A stretch of DNA of 7,273 bases from Anaeromyxobacter sp. (GTDB lineage: Bacteria > Myxococcota > Myxococcia > Myxococcales > Anaeromyxobacteraceae), in NCBI GenBank assembly GCA_020028115.1, contig JAHWYA010000075.1:1-7273 (forward strand), given 5' to 3'. Under the pieces are notes generated by a model. That model made no database searches. It was given only the letters and a program-made list of their open reading frames with translations, and was not told where the DNA came from. Positions 1-6,946 of this stretch are shown piece by piece. Made by a program: the position numbers and the translations under genes. Numbering within the stretch: the first letter of the stretch is position 1; every line of letters begins with the position of its first letter.

Positions 1-351
1 GGCTAGGTCCGCCGGCCGGTTGAAGCGGTAGACCGCGAACGGGAAGGCGCCCGCGCGCGGCGCGCGGGCGAAGGCGCGCACGAACGCGGCCGGCGACGGG
101 GCCATCGCGTCGAGGAGCCGCACGAGGACCGGCTTGAAGACGTCGGCCCGCCCGTAGGCGAGGCTCGCGGCGAAGAGCGCCGCGACCTCCTGATCGAGCG
201 GGTCGCGGTACCGGCGCGGGAGCTCCACCGGATCCGCGGCGATGCGCGCGGCGCGGTCGAGCCCAGCGTCGAGCGCGTCGAGCAGCGGCCGCAGCGCCGC
301 TGCGCGGCCGTCCGGGAGCGTAGGCGAAGGCGCGGACGCAGTGCGCGGCAC
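1..351 (-). CDS. TIGR02757/DUF2400-family protein, N-terminal part (3' end outside window)
   Basis: This is the N-terminal 117 residues of a gene that continues past the left edge. Read on the minus strand from a GTG at 349-351, it gives a proline/alanine-rich leader. Then come an LDALDAGLDRAARIAADPVE stretch (residues 25-44), DPLDQEVAALFAASLAYGR (residues 50-68) and, near the cut, a VYRFNRPADL segment (108-117). The 'DP.D.E..AL.AASLAYGR' core and the later 'RFN...DL' are what I recall of the TIGR02757 (DUF2400) family, about 250-280 residues long and of unknown biochemical function. No ATG exists between the lysR stop (400-402) and this frame, so GTG is the best start, although no clear Shine-Dalgarno precedes it. 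It lies 48 bp downstream of lysR on the same strand and could be cotranscribed. A different minus-strand frame here is also open but gives only arginine/serine-rich sequence. The family call is from memory of the motif. Confidence 0.72.
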   Translation of the reverse strand, partial: MPRTASAPSPTLPDGRAAALRPLLDALDAGLDRAARIAADPVELPRRYRDPLDQEVAALFAASLAYGRADVFKPVLVRLLDAMAPSPAAFVRAFARAPRAGAFPFAVYRFNRPADLA

Positions 352-399
352 GGCGGGGATGATAACCGGCCTCTGCGCGGCGGGCCGCGCACGCGAGAT

Positions 400-1314
400 C
401 TAGGGCCGGGACGGCGGGTTCCGGCGGGCCCACGCGAGGAAGCGGCCCGCGCCGCCGTGGGCCTCGCGCGAGGCGACCGCCCACGAGAAGGCGCGGACCA
501 CCCGGAGGTCGCGCAGCGGCAGCACCTTGAGCGTCCCCGCGGCCACCTCGACCTGCACGGACCAGCGGGACACGAAGGCGACGCCGAGCCCGGCGACGGC
601 GGCCATCTTGATCGACTGGTTCGACCCGAAGAGCAGCTCGGGGCGCTTCACGACGTGCGCCCCGGCCGCGCGGCCGATCGCCTCCTCCACGACGGCGCGG
701 GTGTGCGAGCCCGGCTCGCGCATCAGCAGCGGGACCTTGGTGAGGTCCGCCGCGCGCGAGATCCGGCAGAGGTCGCGCGCCGAGGCCGCCGCGACCGCGA
801 CGAGCTCGTCCTCGAGGTACTTCTCGAGGTGGGCGCGCGGCGAGCGCTGCCGCGCCTCGACGAGGCCGAGCGGGACGCGGCCGTCCGCCACCCACTCGAG
901 GACGCGCGCGGTGTTCGCCACCTGCACCCGGAACGGGACCCGCCCGTGGATCGCCCGGTACCCCGCGACGAGGGGCGGCAGGAGGTAGGCGGCCGCGTTC
1001 ATCGACGCGCCGACGACGATCTCCTCCTCGACGGCGGGCGCGCCCTGGAGGGCGGACTCGACGTCGCCGAGCACCTCGTGGAGGTGCTTCGCCGCCTCGA
1101 GGAGGCGGAGCCCCCAGTCGGTCGGCGTCACGCCGCGCGAGGACCGGAGCAGCAGCGCGCGCCCACACTCCTCCTCGAGCGCGCGGACCTGCGCGGTGAC
1201 GGCGGGCTGCGAGAGGTGGAGGAGCTTCGCGGCGCTCGAGATCTTCCGCGTCTGGGCGACGACGCGGAACGTCTCGAGCTTGCGAGGGTCGATTCTTCCC
1301 ATGCGGCGCAGCAT
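400..1314 (-). CDS. LysR-type transcriptional regulator, CysL/CbbR-like
   Basis: DNA-binding transcriptional regulator of 304 residues, the usual LysR length. An N-terminal winged helix-turn-helix (about residues 9-68) contains the typical KLETFRVVAQTRKISSAAKL and LSQPAVTAQVRALEEE segments. The rest (about 95-298) is the effector-binding fold of two alpha/beta lobes. The 'REPGSHTR' stretch and 'FGSNQSIKMAAVAGLGVAFVSR' resemble the CysL/CbbR branch, which often responds to sulfur or carbon metabolites; the effector here is unknown. The gene is divergent from the CBS-domain gene at 1466, and a LysR box lies 28-48 bp upstream of its start. Autorepression plus control of the divergent gene is the standard arrangement and is inferred here. 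Two starts are possible, ATG at 1312-1314 or ATG at 1300-1302 (MGRIDPRKLETF). Neither has a recognisable Shine-Dalgarno on the minus strand, so the exact N-terminus is uncertain by four residues. Confidence 0.93.
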   Translation of the reverse strand: MLRRMGRIDPRKLETFRVVAQTRKISSAAKLLHLSQPAVTAQVRALEEECGRALLLRSSRGVTPTDWGLRLLEAAKHLHEVLGDVESALQGAPAVEEEIVVGASMNAAAYLLPPLVAGYRAIHGRVPFRVQVANTARVLEWVADGRVPLGLVEARQRSPRAHLEKYLEDELVAVAAASARDLCRISRAADLTKVPLLMREPGSHTRAVVEEAIGRAAGAHVVKRPELLFGSNQSIKMAAVAGLGVAFVSRWSVQVEVAAGTLKVLPLRDLRVVRAFSWAVASREAHGGAGRFLAWARRNPPSRP

Positions 1315-1341
1315 AGCAGGAGGCGGCGCCCGCGTGCTCCG

Positions 1342-1362
1342 GCCATCAGTGTTCCTGATGGC
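1342..1362. promoter_or_regulatory. LysR-type operator (perfect 8-bp dyad, TNA-N7-TNA)
   Basis: GCCATCAG (1342-1349) and CTGATGGC (1355-1362) form a perfect inverted repeat around a 5-bp centre, TGTTC. Inside it, TCA-N7-TGA matches both the general LysR box T-N11-A and the TNA-N7-TNA pattern described for CbbR-type regulators. It lies in the divergent spacer between the lysR gene and the CBS gene, about 28 bp upstream of the first possible lysR ATG and 104 bp upstream of the CBS ATG. I infer that this is the primary recognition site of the adjacent LysR protein. A weaker dyad, GCTCA (1361-1365) and TGAGC (1380-1384), abuts it on the CBS side and could be an activation half-site, or chance. 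Confidence 0.7.
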
Positions 1363-1465
1363 TCATCCGTTCTTGCGACTGAGCGCCGCGCGCCGGCGGG
1401 TGCAGGATGGTCCCCGTCGACGCCGGCAACCCACCCCCGGCGCGAAACGAGGAGAGGAAAGAACC

Positions 1466-1954
1466 ATGGCCCGCATCGAGAACCACGTCGTCCGCACCGT
1501 CGTCTCTCTCGACGAGAACGCCACGTGCGCCCAGGCCGCGCGCCTCATGGCGGAGCGCGGCATCGGCTCCGTCGGGGTGCGCCGCGGCGCGAAGCTCGTC
1601 GGGCTCGTCACCGAGCGCGACCTGCTCGCCGCGGTCGGCCGGGGCGCCGACCCCGAGCGCACCGCCGTCGCCCGCGCCGTCCCGATCCAGCTCCCGGTGG
1701 TCTCGCCCTCGGCGAGCGAGCGGGAGGCCGCCGACCTCATGAGGGCCCACCACACCCGCCACCTGGCAGTGGTGGAGGCCGGCGAGATGGTCGGGGTGAT
1801 CTCCCTCCTCGACCTCGTGGAGCTCGTCGTCGAGGACAAGCAGTGGTCGATCGACCAGCTCGAGAGCTACATCCGCGGCGGGCGCGCCGAGCAGCTGAGC
1901 GCGCCGCTCCGGACGGTCTTCACCCACGCGCCCACGGGTGAGCTGGCCGCGTGA
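1466..1954 (+). CDS. Tandem CBS-domain protein
   Basis: Stand-alone CBS-pair protein of 162 residues. CBS pairs bind adenine nucleotides or related ligands and act as energy or redox sensors; the ligand and partner here cannot be read from the sequence. The first CBS motif covers about residues 1-65 and ends in GLVTERDLL (46-54), the usual G-x-[VI]-T-x-x-D signature. The second covers about 70-125 and ends in GVISLLDLV (110-118). A 35-residue tail contains QWSIDQLESYIRG, a segment I also associate with other short bacterial CBS-pair proteins. The ATG at 1466 is preceded by a strong GAGGAGAGG ribosome binding site (about 1450-1458). An in-frame ATG at 1358 falls inside the operator dyad and would add unconserved arginine-rich sequence, so it was rejected. 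The gene is divergent from lysR, probably under its control, and converges on the hydrogenase operon. No membrane segment or output domain is seen, so it is likely cytoplasmic. Confidence 0.93.
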   Translation: MARIENHVVRTVVSLDENATCAQAARLMAERGIGSVGVRRGAKLVGLVTERDLLAAVGRGADPERTAVARAVPIQLPVVSPSASEREAADLMRAHHTRHLAVVEAGEMVGVISLLDLVELVVEDKQWSIDQLESYIRGGRAEQLSAPLRTVFTHAPTGELAA

Positions 1955-1963
1955 AAGGGAAGT

Positions 1964-1998
1964 GGCGAGGGGCGGCCGGCTCTGGCCCGCCCCTCGCC
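1964..1998. terminator. Stem-loop in convergent gap, probable terminator
   Basis: GGCGAGGGGCGG (1964-1975) pairs perfectly with CCGCCCCTCGCC (1987-1998) around an 11-nt loop. The stem lies 9 bp after the CBS stop and 18 bp after the hybC stop, between two convergent genes, where a bidirectional terminator is expected. No U-run follows on the plus side (TCCCCC). On the minus side the sequence after the stem, ACTTCCCTTTC, is pyrimidine-rich but not a true T-tract. It may act as a GC-rich intrinsic terminator, an RNA 3'-end stabiliser or a Rho-assisted site. Confidence 0.65.
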
Positions 1999-2016
1999 TC
2001 CCCCTGCTGCACCCCG

Positions 2017-3723
2017 CTACGCGCCCACCACCTTCACCTGCGAGACCTCGTTCCCGTCCGCGTCCACCGTGTGGATGGCGCAGGCGAGGCACGGGTCGAA
2101 GGAGTGCACCGTCCGGAGCGCCTCGAGCGGCTTCTCCGGGTCGGCGATCGGGTTGCCGACGAGGGACGCCTCGTACGGCCCCATCTGCCCCTTCCCGTCC
2201 CGCGGCCCGGCGTTCCAGGTCGACGGGACCACCGCCTGGTAGCTCTGGATCTTCCCGTCCGCGATCACCGCCCAGTGCGAGAGCGTGCCGCGCGGCGCCT
2301 CGTGGAAGCCGAAGCCGCGGACCTCGCCCTTCGGGAAGGTCGGCGGGTTGAAGATCGCGGTGTCCCCCTTCCCGATGTTCTCGACGAGCAGCTTCCAGTG
2401 CTTCTGCGCCTCGTCCGCGAGCACCGCGCAGCGGACCGCGCGCGCCGCGTGGCGTCCGAGCGTCGAGTGGAGCACCGCCGGCGAGAGCTTCGCCTTCGCG
2501 ATGGACCCGGCCGTGTCGAGCACCTTGTCCACCCAGAACCTGATGCGCGGGTGCCCCTGCGCGTAGCCCACGAGCATCTGCGCGAGCGGCCCGACCTGCA
2601 TGGGCTTGCCGTCGAAGCGCGGCGCCTTCACCCAGGAGTACTTGCCGTTCTCGTCCCAGGGCGCGTAGGCCGGGACGGTGTCCTCCGCGAACGGGTGCTT
2701 CTGCCAGTCGCCCTGGTACCAGGAGCGCGCGATCGACTCGGTCACGTTCTCCTTGAAGTAGGGGTCCTGGAACGACGCGATCGGCCGCAGCGTGCCGAGG
2801 TCCCCGTTCATGATCGTGCCGCCCGGGATCGAGAACCGGGTCGCCTTCGCGTCGAGCGGGAGGTCCGGCACGGCGAGGTAGTTCGTGACCCCCGCGCCGT
2901 ACTTCGCCCACTCGGCGTACATGCCGCCGATGGCGCAGATGTCCGGGATGTACGCCTGGTCGACGAACTGCTGGACCTCGTCGAGCAGCGTCTTCACCTG
3001 GTACAGCTTCTCCATGTTGAGCGCGGCGGGGCTGTCGAGGTTGATGGCGTTCGCGACGCCGCCGACCGCGAGGTTCTGGATGTTCGGCGTCTTCGACCCG
3101 AGGATCGCGACCGCCTGGTTCGCCTTCCGCTGGATCTCGAGCGCCTGCAGGTAGTGGGCGACGGCGAGGAGGTTCACCTCGGGCGAGAGCTTCATCGCCG
3201 GGTGGCCCCAGTAGCCGTTCTGGAAGATCCCGAGCTGGCCGGCGGCGACGAAGCCCTGGAGCTTCTCCTTCACCGCGGCGAGCTGGTGCCGCGAGTTCCC
3301 CGGCCACGAGGAGAGCGACTCGGCGAGCTGCGACGCCTTCGCCGGATCGGCGGCGAGCGCCTTCGTCACGTCGACCCAGTCGAGCGCGGACAGGTGGTAG
3401 AAGTGCACGATGTGGTCGTGCAGCCCGTGCGCGATCACGATGAGGTTCCGGATCAGCTGCGCGTTCAGCGGGATCTCGAGGGACAGCGCGTTCTCGACCG
3501 CGCGCACCGAGGCGATCGCGTGCACGGTCGTGCAGACCCCGCAGATCCGCTGGGTGAACACCCAGGCGTCGCGGGGATCGCGCCCCTTCAGGATCTGCTC
3601 GAAGCCGCGCCACATCGTACCGGTGGACCACGCCTTCGTCACGGCGCCGCCGTCCACCTCGAGGTCGATGCGGAGGTGCCCCTCGATCCGGGTGATCGGA
3701 TCGATCGTGACGCGCTTGCTCAT
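2017..3723 (-). CDS. hybC: [NiFe] hydrogenase large (catalytic) subunit, Hyd-2/HybC type
   Basis: Catalytic subunit of 568 residues, almost the length I recall for E. coli HybC. It holds the Ni-Fe(CN)2CO site that splits H2. The N-terminus shows DPITRIEGH (8-16). The first nickel motif R-x-C-G-x-C-x3-H is RICGVCTTVH (59-68; Cys61 and Cys64). The C-terminal motif DPCLACAIH (543-551; Cys545 and Cys548) supplies the other two ligands. Seventeen residues follow His551 (TVDADG...VVGA), which is the removable tail: a HybD-type endopeptidase should cut after His551 once nickel is inserted. That protease is not encoded in this window. There is no export signal, so the protein would travel through the Tat system with the small subunit. 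The ATG at 3721-3723 overlaps the hybB stop by 4 bp (ATGA), with a G-rich AGGGGG upstream. It is the last gene of the visible operon. The motif spacing leaves little doubt. Confidence 0.97.
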   Translation of the reverse strand: MSKRVTIDPITRIEGHLRIDLEVDGGAVTKAWSTGTMWRGFEQILKGRDPRDAWVFTQRICGVCTTVHAIASVRAVENALSLEIPLNAQLIRNLIVIAHGLHDHIVHFYHLSALDWVDVTKALAADPAKASQLAESLSSWPGNSRHQLAAVKEKLQGFVAAGQLGIFQNGYWGHPAMKLSPEVNLLAVAHYLQALEIQRKANQAVAILGSKTPNIQNLAVGGVANAINLDSPAALNMEKLYQVKTLLDEVQQFVDQAYIPDICAIGGMYAEWAKYGAGVTNYLAVPDLPLDAKATRFSIPGGTIMNGDLGTLRPIASFQDPYFKENVTESIARSWYQGDWQKHPFAEDTVPAYAPWDENGKYSWVKAPRFDGKPMQVGPLAQMLVGYAQGHPRIRFWVDKVLDTAGSIAKAKLSPAVLHSTLGRHAARAVRCAVLADEAQKHWKLLVENIGKGDTAIFNPPTFPKGEVRGFGFHEAPRGTLSHWAVIADGKIQSYQAVVPSTWNAGPRDGKGQMGPYEASLVGNPIADPEKPLEALRTVHSFDPCLACAIHTVDADGNEVSQVKVVGA

Positions 3724-4940
3724 GACACCACCCCCTGCCGCGCCGCGGCCGCGGGCACGGTGCGAGACGCCGGCGCGGTGACGCCGGCGAGGATCGGGAA
3801 CTTCCGGACGAGGAACACGTAGGCCATCGTCTCCGTGGCGACGAGGCCGAGGGTGACGAACAGCTCCGGCAGCGACGGGAAGTAGACCCAGTTCTGGCCG
3901 GGGTTGAACCCGGTCAGGAACGCGTCGATCCGGTACATCGCGCCGGCGAACAGCGCGAGGAGCGCCGCCTGGAGCTGGCCGGGCGCGTGCGCCCGGACAC
4001 CCTGCTGCATGAACAGCCAGGCCGCGCCGAGGAAGAGGAGCGTCTCCGCCCAGAAGAAGAAGGAGTGGACGCCGGAGGAGACGGTGAGCCCGATCCGGCC
4101 GGAGAGGAACAGGCCCGCGAACCGGACGACGACGAACGCCGCGATGACGCCCGCGATGAAGACGCCGAGCCGGCCGAGGAGCCGCGTCTCGAGCGGCCGC
4201 CGGAAGGCGACCGAGGAGAAGATCGACTCGAAGTAGATGACGGCGTAGCCCATCGCGACGGCGGTGAGGAGGAACAACAGCGGCAGGAGGCCCGTGTGCC
4301 ACAGGCCGTGCAGCTTCGTCCCGGCGACGAGGAGGAGCGAGCCGAGGCTCGACTGGTGCATCGTCGGGAGGACGAGGCCCACCGCGACGACGAACGGGAG
4401 CGCGCGCTCGACGCGGGGGAGCCACGCGCGCGCGAGGGCGGCGCGGTCCTCGCGGCCCGAGGCGGCCCAGCGCTCGAGGAGCGCCGGCGACACCTCGAGG
4501 AAGAGGACGGCCGTGTAGGCCATCATGCAGAGCGCGACCTCGAGGAGCACCGAGGTCCCGTTCCAGTCCCAGACCGAGACCGGGATCCGCCACATGTTCC
4601 AGAAGCGGCCGAGGTCGAAGGCGACCGCGACCCCCGCGACGGAGTAGCCGAGGAGGCTCGTGACGAGGGCGGGCCGGACGAGCGGGTGGTACCGCCCCTT
4701 GTTGAAGACGTACACGAGGAGCGCCATCGCGTAGCCGCCGCTCGCGAGCCCCGTCCCGACCACGACGTCGAAGGCGATCCAGAGGCCCCACGGGTAGCCG
4801 TCGTTCATCGAGGTCGCGGCGCCGAGCCCGTGGGTGAACCGGTAGAGCCCGGCCACCGTCCCGAGCCCCCACAGCGCGAGCATGATCTGGATGGCGGGGG
4901 TGAAGAACCTGCCCTCCACCGGACGTGCGGGGGCGCTCAT
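3720..4940 (-). CDS. hybB: Hydrogenase membrane subunit HybB (NrfD/PsrC superfamily)
   Basis: Integral membrane protein of 406 residues that passes electrons between the periplasmic HybA and the quinone pool in the cytoplasmic membrane. It shows about ten hydrophobic helices, roughly at 15-33, 53-77, 92-109, 129-150, 178-194, 214-238, 256-277, 290-311, 320-336 and 358-378. Family landmarks include NDGYPWGLWIAFD (46-58), FDLGRFWNMWRIP (108-120), MHQSSLGSLLLVAGTKLHGLWHT (split around 194-216) and FNPGQNWVYFPS (345-356). No heme-type bis-histidine cytochrome b pattern is evident, which agrees with the heme-free NrfD family and argues against a HyaC-type cytochrome. The ATG at 4938-4940 follows a GGAGGAGGAGCG ribosome binding site and overlaps the hybA stop by 4 bp. 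The C-terminus overlaps hybC in the same way. Quinone reduction as the physiological direction is inferred from the family. Confidence 0.96.
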   Translation of the reverse strand: MSAPARPVEGRFFTPAIQIMLALWGLGTVAGLYRFTHGLGAATSMNDGYPWGLWIAFDVVVGTGLASGGYAMALLVYVFNKGRYHPLVRPALVTSLLGYSVAGVAVAFDLGRFWNMWRIPVSVWDWNGTSVLLEVALCMMAYTAVLFLEVSPALLERWAASGREDRAALARAWLPRVERALPFVVAVGLVLPTMHQSSLGSLLLVAGTKLHGLWHTGLLPLLFLLTAVAMGYAVIYFESIFSSVAFRRPLETRLLGRLGVFIAGVIAAFVVVRFAGLFLSGRIGLTVSSGVHSFFFWAETLLFLGAAWLFMQQGVRAHAPGQLQAALLALFAGAMYRIDAFLTGFNPGQNWVYFPSLPELFVTLGLVATETMAYVFLVRKFPILAGVTAPASRTVPAAAARQGVVS

Positions 4941-5821
4941 CGCTCCTCCTCCTTCCGCGCGGCGCGGGCGTTCTTCCAGGTGACGATCGAGAGCGCGCCG
5001 AGGAGCACGAGTGGCGCGGCGAACCCCTGGTAGATGCCGCCCTGGATCACCTCGGAGAGCGCGGGCGCGGGGTCCCTGCCGAGCTCGGGGAGCCCGAGCA
5101 CCGCGAAGTCGACGGGCGCGAGGTACAGCACGTTCGTGCCGCCGCCGTCGGTCTCGCCGTACACCTCCCGCTCGTACGCGCGCGGGCGCTCCGCGATCCG
5201 GCGCCGCGCCTCGGCGAGGAGCGCGCCGCGCTTGCCGGCGGTCACGGCGTCGCGCGGGCAGACCTCGGCGCAGGCGGGCCCCTTGCCGTCCTTCGCGCGG
5301 TGCCGGCAGAGCTCGCACTTCACGATCCGCGGCGCGACGCTCGCCCACTCGAACTTCGGCACGTTGAACGGGCAGGCGATCTGGCAGTACCGGCAGCCCA
5401 CGCACTTCGAGACGTCGTACTCGACGATCCCGTGCTCGCCCTTGTGGAGCGCCTTCATCATGCAGACGGAGGCGCAGGCGGGGTGGACGCAGTGCATGCA
5501 CTGCGCCTTCACGAACCCGGCCTCCCGCTCCCCCGCCCAGCGCTTGATGACGGTGAGCGTGGTGGCGTTCAGGTCGACGGGCGCGTCGTACGCGGCGCCG
5601 GCGACGGTCCGCACGTCGGGGGGCTTGCCGTTCGCCTCCTTGCACCTCGTCACGCACGCGCGGCACCCGATGCAGCGCACGACGTCCACGAGCAGGCCGT
5701 GATCCTCCGGGTCCGGCTGGCGGGCGACGCGCGCCTCCGCCTCGCCGGGCGCGAGGGCGGCGCACGCCGCGCCGGCGGCGCCGAGCGTCCGGAGCGCGGT
5801 CCTGCGGGTCATCTCGGCCAT
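4937..5821 (-). CDS. hybA: Hydrogenase Fe-S electron-transfer subunit HybA (16-Cys ferredoxin-like)
   Basis: Ferredoxin-like protein of 294 residues linking the small subunit to HybB on the periplasmic face. All 16 cysteines for four [4Fe-4S] clusters are present: C50/53/56/60, C108/111/116/120, C140/143/146/150 and C169/172/184/188. Motifs two to four run CMHCVHPACASVC, CVGCRYCQIACP and CELC-x11-CAEVCP. The N-terminus MAEMTRRTALRTLGAAGAACAAL, ending near GEAEA (26-30), is a Tat-type signal with a degenerate twin-arginine motif (TRRTALR). A hydrophobic stretch at about 262-282 followed by KNARAARKEEER is a C-terminal membrane anchor, as in HybA relatives. The start is ATG at 5819-5821, with AAGGAG correctly spaced upstream. 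An in-frame GTG at 5828-5830 overlaps the hybO stop but has AAGGA directly abutting it, so it is less likely. The gene starts 5 bp after hybO and overlaps hybB by 4 bp. Confidence 0.96.
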   Translation of the reverse strand: MAEMTRRTALRTLGAAGAACAALAPGEAEARVARQPDPEDHGLLVDVVRCIGCRACVTRCKEANGKPPDVRTVAGAAYDAPVDLNATTLTVIKRWAGEREAGFVKAQCMHCVHPACASVCMMKALHKGEHGIVEYDVSKCVGCRYCQIACPFNVPKFEWASVAPRIVKCELCRHRAKDGKGPACAEVCPRDAVTAGKRGALLAEARRRIAERPRAYEREVYGETDGGGTNVLYLAPVDFAVLGLPELGRDPAPALSEVIQGGIYQGFAAPLVLLGALSIVTWKNARAARKEEER

Positions 5822-5826
5822 GGCGC

Positions 5827-6945
5827 TCACTCCTTCCCGTCCTCGACCGTCGCGCCCGGCTCGCGCGCGAGCTTGCGGGAGGCGAGCCAGCCCGCGCCCG
5901 CCGCCGCGCCGACGACGAGGCCCGCGACGCCCGCCGCGACCGCGGAGACCTGCCCCTGCTCCGGCGCCACGCCCGGGTAGGCCATCGGCGCCGTGGGCTT
6001 CTCGATCGGCACGGTCGTGTGCAGCGGGATGCGGAACGCGACCTCCTGCTCGGTGCAGCCGACGCAGGGGTGGCCGATGCCGATGGGCCACGCGCCGGGC
6101 ACCTCGCAGAAGTGGAGGAGCGAGCAGTTGGCGTGGGTCTGCGGCCCCTTGCAGCCGAGCTTGTAGAGGCACCAGCCGTTGCGGTGCCCCTCGTCGCCGT
6201 AGACGCCCGCGAAGCGGCCGGCGTCGAAGTGCGGGCGGCGCGGGCAGTCCTCGTGGATGACGCGCCCGTAGGCGAAGGCGGGGCGCCCCTTCTCGTCGAG
6301 CTTCGGGAGCGTGCCGAACGTCGCGAACTGGAGGACGGTGCCGAGGAGGTTGTAGGGGTTCGCGGGGCAGCCCGGGAGCGTGACGGTCGGCTTCGAGATC
6401 CCCTTCTCCTTCAGGAGCTGCGGCGCGCCGGTCGCGCCGGTCGGGTTCGGGTCCGCGGAAGGGACCCCGCCCCAGGAGGCGCAGGAGCCGATGCAGATGA
6501 TCGCCGCCGCCTTCTCGGCGCATTCGACGAGCGAGCGGACCGCGGTCTTGCCCCCGATGACGCAGTAGTTCCCGTCGAGCTTGGTCGGGATCGCGCCCTC
6601 GACGACGAGCACGTAGCCGCCCTTCCTCTTCGCCGCCTCGAGCGACGCCTCGAACTGGTGGCCCGCGGCGGCGGCGAGCGTCTCGTGGTAGTCGAGCGAG
6701 ACGAGGTCGAGGACGAGCGCGCCGACGTCCGGGTGGCTCGTGCGCAGGAGCGACTCGGTGCACCCGGTGCACTCCTGGAAGTGGAGCCAGACGACCGAGG
6801 GCTTCCGGCCCTTCGCCGCGTTCTCCGCCATCTTCTCGCCCGCCCAGGCGGGCAGCCCGACCGCGGCCGCGGCGGCGGAGCAGACCTTGATGAAGTCGCG
6901 TCGCGAGACGCCCTTCGCGAACGCTTCGAAGCCCGTTTCGTTCAT
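5827..6945 (-). CDS. hybO: [NiFe] hydrogenase small subunit, Hyd-2/HybO type
   Basis: Electron-transfer subunit of 372 residues that pairs with HybC. SRRDFIKVC (14-22) followed by an alanine-rich segment is a clear Tat signal, which would export the folded heterodimer. Proximal [4Fe-4S] ligands are C59 and C62 (ECTGCTES), C155 (GSCASWGG) and C193 (LPGCPANP). Distal-cluster ligands are H231, C234, C259 and C265. Medial-cluster ligands are C274, C294 and C297, with Pro293 in the position typical of a [3Fe-4S] centre. The two supernumerary positions that are cysteine in oxygen-tolerant enzymes are glycine here (G61 and G160). A glycine/alanine-rich hydrophobic helix (about 333-356) followed by SRKLARE anchors the C-terminus. 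The ATG at 6943-6945 is preceded by GGAGGA (6950-6955). It is the first gene of the operon, so the DNA upstream is the promoter region. Confidence 0.97.
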   Translation of the reverse strand: MNETGFEAFAKGVSRRDFIKVCSAAAAAVGLPAWAGEKMAENAAKGRKPSVVWLHFQECTGCTESLLRTSHPDVGALVLDLVSLDYHETLAAAAGHQFEASLEAAKRKGGYVLVVEGAIPTKLDGNYCVIGGKTAVRSLVECAEKAAAIICIGSCASWGGVPSADPNPTGATGAPQLLKEKGISKPTVTLPGCPANPYNLLGTVLQFATFGTLPKLDEKGRPAFAYGRVIHEDCPRRPHFDAGRFAGVYGDEGHRNGWCLYKLGCKGPQTHANCSLLHFCEVPGAWPIGIGHPCVGCTEQEVAFRIPLHTTVPIEKPTAPMAYPGVAPEQGQVSAVAAGVAGLVVGAAAGAGWLASRKLAREPGATVEDGKE

Positions 6946-6946
6946 T

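Noticed and set aside
3..392. Open minus-strand frame starting with ATG near 392
   Set aside because: The product is low-complexity arginine/serine sequence. The adjacent frame (1-351) encodes recognisable protein family sequence.
1358..1465. Upstream in-frame ATG (1358) as the CBS gene start
   Set aside because: It lies inside the LysR operator, adds non-conserved basic sequence, and the ATG at 1466 has a strong GAGGAG ribosome site and matches the domain start.
457..1941. Plus-strand 494-residue open frame across lysR and the CBS gene
   Set aside because: It is an antisense shadow of lysR and then the wrong frame of the CBS gene, with only arginine/glutamate-rich composition.
1346..3631. 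Very long open frames on the strands or frames opposite the hydrogenase genes (for example a 761-residue frame)
   Set aside because: They are arginine/glycine/proline-rich shadows created by high-GC third positions, with no domain motifs, and they overlap genes with clear catalytic motifs.
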